A stretch of 16,081 nt of DNA from NCBI GenBank assembly GCA_017539885.1, contig JAFYCC010000056.1, positions 1 to 16,081 of the forward strand, written 5' to 3'. The notes below the pieces were generated by a model, which saw only the letters and a program-made list of their open reading frames with translations, did no database searches and was not told the origin of the DNA. The stretch is from Oscillospiraceae bacterium. Its GTDB lineage: Bacteria; Bacillota_A; Clostridia; Oscillospirales; Oscillospiraceae. The translations under genes and the position numbers were made by a program. This document shows, in pieces, positions 7,109 to 14,764 of this stretch (positions within the stretch are counted from its first letter, which is position 1; each line of letters begins with the position of its first letter).

Positions 7109-8122
7109 ATGAGCATCCGCATTCCGGAAGGATATAAAAGCATACTCGGCGTCTACGATACGCAGACGGCGATCGGCCTGCTGCACAGACTGTTCGAGGA
7201 CAACCTTTCTGCCGCGCTGAACATCTACCGCGTGTCAGCGCCTCTGTTCGTGGAGGAGAATACGGGACTGAACGACAATCTAAACGGCGTCGAGAGGCCG
7301 GTCAGCTTTTCCATCCCCTTTACGGGAACGGAGGCGCAGGTCGTCCAGTCTCTGGCCAAGTGGAAGCGCATGGCGCTCCACCGCTATAAATTCTACCCGG
7401 GAAAAGGCATCTACACAGACATGAATGCCATACGGCGCGACGAGGAGTCGCTGGACAATCTGCACTCGGTGTATGTCGACCAGTGGGACTGGGAGAAGGT
7501 CATCACTGAACGCGACCGCAATCTCGACTACCTGAAGAGTACGGTGATCGACATCGTCCGGGCGGTCTGCGACACGCAGGATACCCTGCAGGCCATCTAT
7601 CCCAAGCTGCTCCAGGTGCCGAAGGTAGACCGGAACGTAAAGTTCGTCACGGCGCAGGAACTGGAGGACCGCTGGCCGGACAAGACCCCGCATGAGCGGG
7701 AGGACCTGATCACCAGGGAGCACGGCACCGTGTTCCTGATGGGCATCGGCGGGCGCCTGCGTTCCGGACAGAAGCATGACGGCCGCAGCCCGGATTACGA
7801 CGACTGGACCATGAACGGCGACATCCTGCTGCGAAACGATCTGCTGGACAGCGCCTTCGAGATCAGCTCCATGGGCATCCGCGTCGACCCCGAGTCGCTG
7901 GACAGGCAGCTGCGCGAGAGCGGCTGCGACGACCGGCGGGGGCTGCTCTATCACCGTATGCTGCTTGCCGGCGAGCTGCCGCTGACCATCGGCGGCGGCA
8001 TCGGACAGTCCCGGCTGAGCATGATCCTGCTCGGCAAGGCGCATATCGGCGAGGTGCAGGCCTCCGTGTGGGACGCGGAAACGATCAAAGCGTGTGCGGA
8101 CGCGGACATCATGCTGCTGTGA
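7109..8122 (+). CDS. asnA: Aspartate--ammonia ligase AsnA
   Basis: AsnA makes asparagine from aspartate, ammonia and ATP (giving AMP and PPi) in the cytoplasm and is built on a class II aminoacyl-tRNA synthetase fold. At 337 residues it fits the family (about 330). Recognisable blocks are YDTQTAIGLLHRLFEDNL near 12-29, NGVERPVSF near 60, and KWKRMALHRYKF near 88-99. NGDILLRNDLLDSAFEISS lies near 232-250, and GGGIGQSRLSMILLGKAHIG at about 294-313, the ATP-binding region. A GAGGAGAGAGG ribosome binding site precedes the ATG. It follows the DUF4364 gene by 17 bases. No T-box leader is visible in front of either gene. Confidence 0.95.
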   Translation: MSIRIPEGYKSILGVYDTQTAIGLLHRLFEDNLSAALNIYRVSAPLFVEENTGLNDNLNGVERPVSFSIPFTGTEAQVVQSLAKWKRMALHRYKFYPGKGIYTDMNAIRRDEESLDNLHSVYVDQWDWEKVITERDRNLDYLKSTVIDIVRAVCDTQDTLQAIYPKLLQVPKVDRNVKFVTAQELEDRWPDKTPHEREDLITREHGTVFLMGIGGRLRSGQKHDGRSPDYDDWTMNGDILLRNDLLDSAFEISSMGIRVDPESLDRQLRESGCDDRRGLLYHRMLLAGELPLTIGGGIGQSRLSMILLGKAHIGEVQASVWDAETIKACADADIMLL

Positions 8123-8157
8123 TGTCAGACGCGTCGCGATTTCCTTAAAAATTCTTT

Positions 8158-8196
8158 TTGACTTTGCAAATCTGATGAGATTCGTATGCAATCTCA
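8158..8196 (+). promoter_or_regulatory. possible promoter with overlapping operator dyad
   Basis: TTGACT at 8158-8163 could be a -35. The -10 would fall near 8181-8190 (TTCGTATGCA) and is poor. Over it lies a perfect dyad, TGAGATT-N7-AATCTCA (8176-8196), whose left arm also pairs with AATCT at 8169-8173. A dyad of this size over a promoter is what a repressor site would look like, and sugar-type transport genes often have one. No regulator gene is in the window. Confidence 0.35.
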
Positions 8197-8209
8197 AGTT
8201 ATGCTGACT

Positions 8210-8237
8210 CGCGCGGAACAAAAGCGTGTTCCGCGCG
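8210..8237. terminator. 11-bp perfect hairpin between asnA and the transporter genes
   Basis: The arms CGCGCGGAACA and TGTTCCGCGCG are perfect, with a six-base loop. The hairpin is 87 bases after the asnA stop and 37 bases before the next ATG. There is no T-run after it. It could be a rho-independent-like end for asnA or a leader hairpin of the transporter mRNA. Its place downstream of the possible promoter favours the second reading. Confidence 0.4.
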
Positions 8238-8274
8238 TCATAAGGCTGCGCAACCAGCGCATGGAGAGTGTAAT

Positions 8275-10929
8275 ATGTACAGAAAACCGATTCGAATCCT
8301 GACTCTTTTCCTCGCGGCTGTCCTTCTGATCGCCGCGTTCGGCGGCTGCGGAAAAAAATCCGGCGGCGGGGAAGATCCCAATAAGGGCGGAAACACTGAA
8401 AACCCCGACACTCCGGAGTTCGTGTATCTGCCTGACTATGTGCAGCCGCAGGGCAACGTCGGCCGCATCAACCAGTGCTTCGGCGTCGGTGACAAGATCT
8501 ATTTCACCAGCGCGCTGCCCACGGGCAAGGTCCAGGAACTCTATCCGGACGATGAAGAGAAGGATCCCTGGTATTTCAGCATTGACGGCGACGCGATCCA
8601 CGCCGAGAAGATCAATAACGGCGGCGTGGGGATCTACGTGGACGATGTGGTCTACCCAGCCGCTACGACTGCGCCTGTCCCGGTATCGGCGCCGGAGGAA
8701 GAGCCGTCCGAGCCCTCTGCCGAGGAACTGAGCGAGTTCGAGGCTGAGAAGCAGGCCGCGATCGAACAATACATCAAGTATGATGAGGACGGGCAGCTCA
8801 TCGTTCCGGACGGTTATCAGTTCTGGGAGTACGACAAGACCGAGCAGGTGCTCATGCGCATGAACATCGACGGCACCGGAGTGGCACGCCTGGAGAACTA
8901 CGCGCTGCCGACGCCTTCCGAGGATATGGAAAGCGACGGGAACCTCAACACCATGATGGGCGACCGCGAGGGACGCCTGTGGGTGAACGAACAGGTTTAT
9001 GCCTATACCTACGACAAGGACACCGGCGAATATATCGACGGCGGAGAGCAGAGCTATCTGCGCCAGCTTGACGAGACCGGCGCGGAAGTCCGGCGTGTGA
9101 ATCTCGATGCCGTGAAGGCGGCCAGCGAGAACGAATGGTTCTATGTGCAGACCATTGCGATCGACGGTCAGGACAACGTCTACATCCTGAGCGACGGCGT
9201 CATCTATGTCATCGATATGGAGGGGACCGTCCAGTTCAAACTCAAGAGCGACGACTGGATCAACTCCATGATGTCGCTTGCGGACGGCCGCGTAGCCGCG
9301 GTTATGTACGAGAACGACGGTCAGAAGCTCAAGACGATCGACCCGGCAAAGAAGGCGTGGGGAGACAGTTATAAGGCGCCGAACAATATGTACAACTGCC
9401 TGCCCGGCAGCGGCGATTATGATCTCTACTTCAACGACGGCATGTGCCTGTACGGCTATGACGTCGAGAAGGGCGAGAGCGAGCAGCTTATCAACTGGAT
9501 CAATGCGGATATCAACGGCGACTATGTCCGGGGCATCGTGCCGCTTGCAGACGGCCGTGTGGTCGTGATGCTCTACAACTGGGGTTTCGGAGGCAGCGGC
9601 GATAACGACACCGAGATGGCGATCCTTTCGAAAAAGCCCTATTCCGCGATCGGCAACAAGACCGTGCTGACGCTGGCCTGCCTTTACGACTATGAGATCC
9701 GTGACCGGGTCATCAGCTTCAACAAGAGCAACGACAGCGTACGCATAGAAGTCAAGAACTACTCCATCTTCAATAACTATGAAAGCGAAGACGAGGCAGA
9801 CCAGAACGCAGGTCTCACCAAGCTGAACACGGAGATCATCTCCGGAACGGTTCCGGATCTCCTCGTGCTCGACAATCTGCCCGCACAGCAGTATATGGCA
9901 AAAGGACTGCTGGAGGATCTCTATCCCTACATTGACGCTGACAGCGAGATCAGCAGGGAAGGGCTCATCACAAGCGTTCTGGACGCGGTGGCTTTCAACG
10001 GGAAGCTCTACCAGACGGTGAGGAACTTCTACGTGAACACCATTATCAGCCCGAAGAGCGTCGTGGGGGATATTTCCGGCTGGACGCTTGCCGAGATGCG
10101 GCAGTTCCAGAGCCGGATGCCTGCTGAGAGCGCCATTTTCCGGGATATGACGAAGGCCAACGCGCTGCAGATGCTTCTGATGTACAACGGCAGCGATTTC
10201 ATCGACTGGTCGACAGGCAAGTGCAGTTTCAACAGCCAGGGATTCATCGACCTGCTCGAGTACTGCAATTCGTTCCCGACAGAAATAGACTGGGAGCACT
10301 ATGAATACCAGTATGTACCGGAAATCGTGCGTCTGCGCGAAGGCACCATGCTCGGACTCCAGATCGGCCTTACCGACATGACGGAGTTCCTTGCCTACAA
10401 GACGATGTTCGACGGCGAGCTCGCCGCGGTCGGCTTCCCCTGCGAGAGCCGGGAGGGCAACCTGCTCACGGTCAACGGGGGCCTCGCCATCAGCAGCAGG
10501 TGCCGCGACAAGGAAGCCGCCTGGCAGTTCGTGCGGCAGGATTTCCTGCCCGGGAACGGAGAATCCGACCGCTACAGCTATGGTCTGTCCATCAACCGCG
10601 CGGACATGAATCAGCTGATCGAGCGTTTCACGAAAAAGGAATATGTAAAGGACGAGACCGGAAAGCCTGTCCTGCAGCCCATCACCACCTGGTGGGTCGA
10701 TGACGGCGAGGAAGGGCACGAGATCAAGATCATGCCCGCCGAGCAGGAAGATATCGATCAGTTTATGGCCATCATCGAGTCCGCCAGACCTGTCAGCGGC
10801 TATGACCAGGACGTCTTCAAACTCGTCAGTACGGAGGCGGAGGCCTTCTTCACCGGGCAGAAAAGCGCCCGTGACGTAGCGAACATCGTACAGAGCAAGA
10901 TGCAGACCTACGTCAACGAACACATGTAA
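8275..10929 (+). CDS. Double-length extracellular solute-binding lipoprotein
   Basis: This 884-residue protein is about twice the usual length for a solute-binding protein. It starts with a lipoprotein signal whose cysteine is Cys25 (AAFGGC) and a Gly/Lys/Asn-rich tether. Residues about 45-455 look beta-rich and propeller-like. They contain short recurring phrases such as GRVAAVMYEND and DGRVVVMLYN, plus IAIDGQDNVYILSDGVIYVID. A Glu/Pro-rich insert lies near 138-165. From about 462 (KTVLTLACLYDYEIRDRVI) to the end is a family 1 extracellular solute-binding domain, with SGTVPDLLVLDN near 523-534 and LYPYIDADSEISREGL after it. It should sit on the outer face of the membrane and pass ligand to the permeases encoded next. 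GGAGAG precedes the ATG. Ligand unknown; a carbohydrate or modified glycan is a guess from the family. Confidence 0.85.
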   Translation: MYRKPIRILTLFLAAVLLIAAFGGCGKKSGGGEDPNKGGNTENPDTPEFVYLPDYVQPQGNVGRINQCFGVGDKIYFTSALPTGKVQELYPDDEEKDPWYFSIDGDAIHAEKINNGGVGIYVDDVVYPAATTAPVPVSAPEEEPSEPSAEELSEFEAEKQAAIEQYIKYDEDGQLIVPDGYQFWEYDKTEQVLMRMNIDGTGVARLENYALPTPSEDMESDGNLNTMMGDREGRLWVNEQVYAYTYDKDTGEYIDGGEQSYLRQLDETGAEVRRVNLDAVKAASENEWFYVQTIAIDGQDNVYILSDGVIYVIDMEGTVQFKLKSDDWINSMMSLADGRVAAVMYENDGQKLKTIDPAKKAWGDSYKAPNNMYNCLPGSGDYDLYFNDGMCLYGYDVEKGESEQLINWINADINGDYVRGIVPLADGRVVVMLYNWGFGGSGDNDTEMAILSKKPYSAIGNKTVLTLACLYDYEIRDRVISFNKSNDSVRIEVKNYSIFNNYESEDEADQNAGLTKLNTEIISGTVPDLLVLDNLPAQQYMAKGLLEDLYPYIDADSEISREGLITSVLDAVAFNGKLYQTVRNFYVNTIISPKSVVGDISGWTLAEMRQFQSRMPAESAIFRDMTKANALQMLLMYNGSDFIDWSTGKCSFNSQGFIDLLEYCNSFPTEIDWEHYEYQYVPEIVRLREGTMLGLQIGLTDMTEFLAYKTMFDGELAAVGFPCESREGNLLTVNGGLAISSRCRDKEAAWQFVRQDFLPGNGESDRYSYGLSINRADMNQLIERFTKKEYVKDETGKPVLQPITTWWVDDGEEGHEIKIMPAEQEDIDQFMAIIESARPVSGYDQDVFKLVSTEAEAFFTGQKSARDVANIVQSKMQTYVNEHM

Positions 10930-10942
10930 ATCCATTCTGATT

Positions 10943-10966
10943 CGCACCGGGGCATGCCCCGGTGCG
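10943..10966. repeat. 24-bp perfect palindrome between lipoprotein and permease genes
   Basis: CGCACCGGGGCA and TGCCCCGGTGCG form an uninterrupted palindrome, 13 bases after the lipoprotein stop codon and 11 bases before the GTG I favour for the permease. As RNA it would fold into a very stable hairpin. It may protect the upstream message, so that the binding protein is made in excess over the permeases. Part of the permease ribosome binding site (GGGGAG) touches its right edge. Confidence 0.65.
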
Positions 10967-10977
10967 GGGAGCAAAGC

Positions 10978-11895
10978 GTGAAAGCAAAAAGCAGCGAAAA
11001 ATGGAAACGCTTCGTCCACCGGCTGGTCAGCCCGGCTCGGTGGCGTGAAAGACTGGGAGGCGCGGCCTTTTTGGGGCCGAGCCTTCTGGGCGTTGCAGTG
11101 TTTTTCATCGTGCCTTTCTGCGTCGTCGTTTTCTATTCGCTGATTGACAATCCCATCCAGCGTGAGTTCGTAGGGATACAGAACTTCACCGCGCTTTTCA
11201 AAAACGCGGCATTTCGGCAGGCAGCGAAGAATACGCTGACTTTTTCGGCGATCGCCGTGCCGCTGGCCGTCATACTGAGCATGATCCTTGCACTGATGCT
11301 CGAGTGCCGCATACCGCTCAAGAGCCAGCTTCGCACTTTCTTTCTGAGCCCTCTGATGGTGCCAGTGGCGTCCGTCGTCCTGATCTGGCAGGTGCTGTTT
11401 CATTACAACGGAGCGCTCAACGCGATCCTCGGCTTCGTCGGGGACGCTCGCATCGACTGGTTCAACTCGCAGTACGGCATGCTGCCGGTCATCCTGCTCT
11501 ATCTATGGAAAAACCTCGGTTACAACATGATCCTCTTTATGGCCGCGCTTGCGAACATCCCGCGTGATCTGCTTGAGGTGGCTACGATCGAGGGCGCATC
11601 GGCGGCTTACCGCTTTTTTGCCATTAAGCTCCGCTATCTGTCGCCGACAGTGCTGTTCGTGACGATCTTCTCCATGATCAACTCCTTCAAGGTGTTCCGG
11701 GAGGTCTATCTGCTTACCGGCGACTATCCATACGAGTCGCTGTATATGCTCCAGCACTATATGAACAATATGTTTGAGCGGCTGGACTATCAGAAACTCT
11801 CCGCTGCGGCTGTCGTTATGGCCATCGCGCTCGTGATCATTATCGCCGTGCTCTTCATCGTCGAGAACCGGTTCGGAAAGGACGTGGAGGGCTGA
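10978..11895 (+). CDS. Sugar-type ABC transporter permease, MalF/UgpA-like
   Basis: This inner-membrane permease has about six membrane segments, the first at GPSLLGVAVFFIVPFCVVVF. The cytoplasmic EAA-type loop is EVATIEGASAAYRFFAIKL at about 199-217, where the ATPase docks. I chose GTG 10978 (305 residues) because GGGGAG lies six bases before it. ATG 10954 is in frame, but it sits in the centre of a 24-bp palindrome with no ribosome binding site. The stop overlaps the next permease start by one base (TGATG), so the two are translationally coupled and probably form a heterodimer. No ATPase gene is in this window, so a shared ATPase of MsmK type elsewhere would be needed. Confidence 0.88.
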   Translation: MKAKSSEKWKRFVHRLVSPARWRERLGGAAFLGPSLLGVAVFFIVPFCVVVFYSLIDNPIQREFVGIQNFTALFKNAAFRQAAKNTLTFSAIAVPLAVILSMILALMLECRIPLKSQLRTFFLSPLMVPVASVVLIWQVLFHYNGALNAILGFVGDARIDWFNSQYGMLPVILLYLWKNLGYNMILFMAALANIPRDLLEVATIEGASAAYRFFAIKLRYLSPTVLFVTIFSMINSFKVFREVYLLTGDYPYESLYMLQHYMNNMFERLDYQKLSAAAVVMAIALVIIIAVLFIVENRFGKDVEG

Positions 11896-12782
11896 TGCAG
11901 AAAAAACACATTTTGGCGCGTGTCCTGCTGACCATCATCGCCCTCGCTTTCGCGGTGGCTTTCCTGCTCCCGACGGTGCTGACGATCACCAACTCCTTCA
12001 TGACGCAGAGCGAAATCAGCGCCAACTACGGCGTCATCTTCTCGAGCGGGAACAAAGAGGGATCCAAGACCTATATGTCCGAGCGCGTGAACCTCAAGTT
12101 CATCCCGGACAAGGTCAGCTTCAGCCAGTATCTGACCGTCCTCATCAAGAGCCCGGCTTATCTGCTCAAGTTCTGGAACAGCGTCATCCTTGTACTGCCG
12201 ATCGTCGTGTTCCAGATCGCGATCGCGGCGCTGGCCGCCTACGGCTTCACGCGCTACCGCGGCCCCATCCGCGAGGCTATCTTTTTCTTCTACGTCATAT
12301 TGATGCTCATGCCCTATCAGGTGACGCTCGTACCGAACTATCTGGTGAGCAAATGGCTGCATCTGCTTGATACGCGCTGGGCGATCATTCTGCCGGGCGT
12401 GTTCGCGCCGTTCAGCGTTTTCCTGCTTACAAAGTTCATGCGGCGCATCCCGGCATCCCTGATCGAAGCGGCCAAGCTCGACGGAGCAGGGGAGTGGCAG
12501 ATTTTCACGCGCATCTGCCTGCCGCAGTGCCGAAGCGCTCTGTATTCAATCGCACTGCTGGTGTTTATCGACTACTGGAATATGGTCGAGCAGCCCATCA
12601 TTCTCCTCTCGAACACCGAGCTGCATCCTTTGAGCGTGTTTCTTTCCAAAATCAATTCCGGCGAGATCGGCCTTGCCTTCGCCGCCGCGACCATCTATAT
12701 GGTTCCGACCCTTCTGCTGTTCCTCCACGGCGAGGAATACCTGGTGGAGGGCATTACGTATTCGGGCTCCGTTAAGGGCTGA
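11895..12782 (+). CDS. Sugar-type ABC transporter permease, MalG/UgpE-like
   Basis: This 295-residue permease is the partner of the preceding one. TM1 (about 8-30) is followed by an external loop of about 50 residues (about 32-85), longer than usual for this family. About five further membrane segments follow. The EAA loop EAAKLDGAGEWQIFTRICLP at about 191-210 is close to the family consensus. The start is fixed by the one-base overlap with the upstream stop. It ends 14 bases before the HlyD-like gene, so the importer parts and the efflux-type parts most likely share an mRNA. Confidence 0.9.
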   Translation: MQKKHILARVLLTIIALAFAVAFLLPTVLTITNSFMTQSEISANYGVIFSSGNKEGSKTYMSERVNLKFIPDKVSFSQYLTVLIKSPAYLLKFWNSVILVLPIVVFQIAIAALAAYGFTRYRGPIREAIFFFYVILMLMPYQVTLVPNYLVSKWLHLLDTRWAIILPGVFAPFSVFLLTKFMRRIPASLIEAAKLDGAGEWQIFTRICLPQCRSALYSIALLVFIDYWNMVEQPIILLSNTELHPLSVFLSKINSGEIGLAFAAATIYMVPTLLLFLHGEEYLVEGITYSGSVKG

Positions 12783-12796
12783 GAGGTGTCTTTACT

Positions 12797-14734
12797 ATGA
12801 CTGAACAGAAGACGAAAAAGAGAGGATGGGTCAAAAACGCCATCATTATCTTCCTCGCTATTATGCTCGTGCTGGTGTTTTTCTCCAACACGATCATGAA
12901 CCGATCCCTTCCGGAGGTGGCGACGCAATACACGAGTTCCGGTCAGATCAATGCCATGATCCGCGGCAGCGGTACGGCAACAGCAAACGAAACGTTTGAA
13001 GTGAAGATCGACCAGACGCGCACCGTACTGTCCACACACGTGCGCGTAGGCGATGAGGTGGAGAGCGGCCAGCTCCTCTTCAGGCTCCAGCAGAGTGAGA
13101 GCGAAGAACTCGGAACACTGAGAGAGGATCTTGAAAACAAGGAATACGCCTATCGCCTGGCGATGCTCGATGCGAGTCTGAACGATTCCGGGCAGATCAA
13201 CAGGGACATCGAGCGGGCAAAGGAGGATCTGCAGGAAGCGCAGGCGGCGTTCGACGCTCTGACGCCGGTTCCCGCGGAGGACATCACCGCCGAAAAGGCA
13301 AACATCGCTGCGCTGGAGGCGCAGCAGAAAATGCTTGATACCGCATATCAGGCGGCGCAGGAGCAGTTCAACCAGATCGTCTATGAGCCCGGTAGTACCG
13401 GCAACGGCCAGGGGCTGGATGTGCTGCAAAAGGCCGTGACTGCTGCGCAGAACGAATACGATGCGGCATATCTGCGCTACGGCGCAGACTATGAGACGCT
13501 CAATCAGATGGCTCAGCAGCTGAAAAATATCCAGGATCAGCTTGCAGGAAAGTCCACGTACGCAGTAGAAGCGTATTTAGAGGCTTTGGCAGACGAGTTT
13601 TCCACAGTCGCAGGCACCACACCGGTTATCGTACCGGGAACCGACACGGTGTTCACCCGCATGCCGGACGGCATTTCGGTTCAGTATCCGATCGACACCG
13701 CCGACCCGACCGCGAATCTGCATTTGAAAGCGGATCTGGCTGACGCATATCATATGCTGACCATGGCAAAGGATACTTTGAATTCCGCGATCAGCAACTA
13801 TGAGAGCGCGCTGTCTTCGTATTATGAGACATTCAAACCGAGCAATGCGGCAGAGTACAACCGCCGCAAGGAGGCGCGCGACAAGGCAAAGGCTGACCTG
13901 GATCAGGTCGAGATCCAGCTGAAAGCCGCGCAGGAGCGGCTGGCTTCCTATGAAAAAACGAACATGGATTATGACGCTGCGAAGCAGACGCTGCGCACGT
14001 ACAGCGATAATCTGGACAATCTGCTTCTGCAGCAGCGGCAGATCGGCGTGAATCAGACCAAGACGGCCCTTGATCTGGAGCGGCAGCGCACCGAGATCGA
14101 GGAGCTCAAGGCAAAAATCGAGGCAATGGAGAGCGGCGGAGAAATGACAGAGGTCACCGCGGCTGTTTCCGGTATCGTCCGGAGCCTGAACGTCTCTTCG
14201 GGCAACAAGGCGCAGGCGGACACGGTGCTGGCCACCATCGAGGTGCCGGACCGCGGCTATACGCTGAAAATGTCCGTTACCAACGAGCAGGCAAGCAAAG
14301 TGCAGGTCGGCGATATGGCGGAAGTGACCAGCTATTACTGGGGTTCCAATATCAGCGCGCAGCTCGTTTCGGTGCGGAACGATCCCGAAAAGCACGGCGA
14401 GGGAAAACTGCTGCTGTTCAACCTCACCGGAAACGTGGAGAGCGGCTCACAGTACAATCTTGCCATCGGTACCCGTAGCCAGTACTACGATGTGATCGTG
14501 CCAAACAGCGCGATCCATGAGGATACGAACGGCACCTACGTCTATGTCGTGGAAGCCAAGAGCAGCCCGCTTGGCAACCGCTTCTTTGCGACCCGCGTCG
14601 ACGTTGCGGTGCTTGCAAAGGACGACAACAACAGCGCCGTTTCCGGCAACCTTTCCGGCTGGAACAGCAGCATCGTTACCGCCTCGCCGCCGCTGTCAAA
14701 CGGCGTGCAGGTACGCCTGGCGGAAAACCCGTAA
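12797..14734 (+). CDS. HlyD/MacA-like membrane fusion protein with long coiled coil
   Basis: This 645-residue protein has one membrane anchor near 14-33. An N-terminal lipoyl half (about 47-98; RGSGTATANE, VRVGDEVESGQLLFRL) comes next. A very long alpha-helical hairpin rich in Ala, Gln, Glu and Lys then runs from about 99 to 445. It is broken by a non-helical stretch near 265-305. The second lipoyl half starts at about 448 (TEVTAAVSGIVRSLNVSSG), followed by beta-barrel and membrane-proximal parts to the end. Membrane fusion proteins join an inner-membrane transporter to outer components. In Gram-positive bacteria they work with MacB-like permeases, and the next gene fits that. GAGAGG precedes the ATG. 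The family is clear, the substrate is not. Confidence 0.87.
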   Translation: MTEQKTKKRGWVKNAIIIFLAIMLVLVFFSNTIMNRSLPEVATQYTSSGQINAMIRGSGTATANETFEVKIDQTRTVLSTHVRVGDEVESGQLLFRLQQSESEELGTLREDLENKEYAYRLAMLDASLNDSGQINRDIERAKEDLQEAQAAFDALTPVPAEDITAEKANIAALEAQQKMLDTAYQAAQEQFNQIVYEPGSTGNGQGLDVLQKAVTAAQNEYDAAYLRYGADYETLNQMAQQLKNIQDQLAGKSTYAVEAYLEALADEFSTVAGTTPVIVPGTDTVFTRMPDGISVQYPIDTADPTANLHLKADLADAYHMLTMAKDTLNSAISNYESALSSYYETFKPSNAAEYNRRKEARDKAKADLDQVEIQLKAAQERLASYEKTNMDYDAAKQTLRTYSDNLDNLLLQQRQIGVNQTKTALDLERQRTEIEELKAKIEAMESGGEMTEVTAAVSGIVRSLNVSSGNKAQADTVLATIEVPDRGYTLKMSVTNEQASKVQVGDMAEVTSYYWGSNISAQLVSVRNDPEKHGEGKLLLFNLTGNVESGSQYNLAIGTRSQYYDVIVPNSAIHEDTNGTYVYVVEAKSSPLGNRFFATRVDVAVLAKDDNNSAVSGNLSGWNSSIVTASPPLSNGVQVRLAENP

Positions 14735-14764
14735 GTCTTTATCGGCGCGAAAGGGGGCGAGACC

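Noticed and set aside
6036..8221. Long minus-strand frames over the DUF4364 and asnA genes (6036-6917 and 7280-8221)
   Set aside because: Low-complexity mirror translations opposite well recognised genes, with no ribosome binding sites.
8123..8274. Riboswitch or T-box leader near asnA or the transporter unit
   Set aside because: No T-box sequence or known aptamer core is visible. Only a promoter-like stretch, a dyad and a hairpin are present.
8194..11403. A 1069-codon open frame on the minus strand across the lipoprotein and first permease genes
   Set aside because: Its codons are exactly in register with the sense codons of both genes, so it is open only because these genes lack TTA, CTA and TCA codons. 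The protein is rich in His, Val, Asp and Arg without domains, while the sense strand has clear families, ribosome binding sites and motifs.
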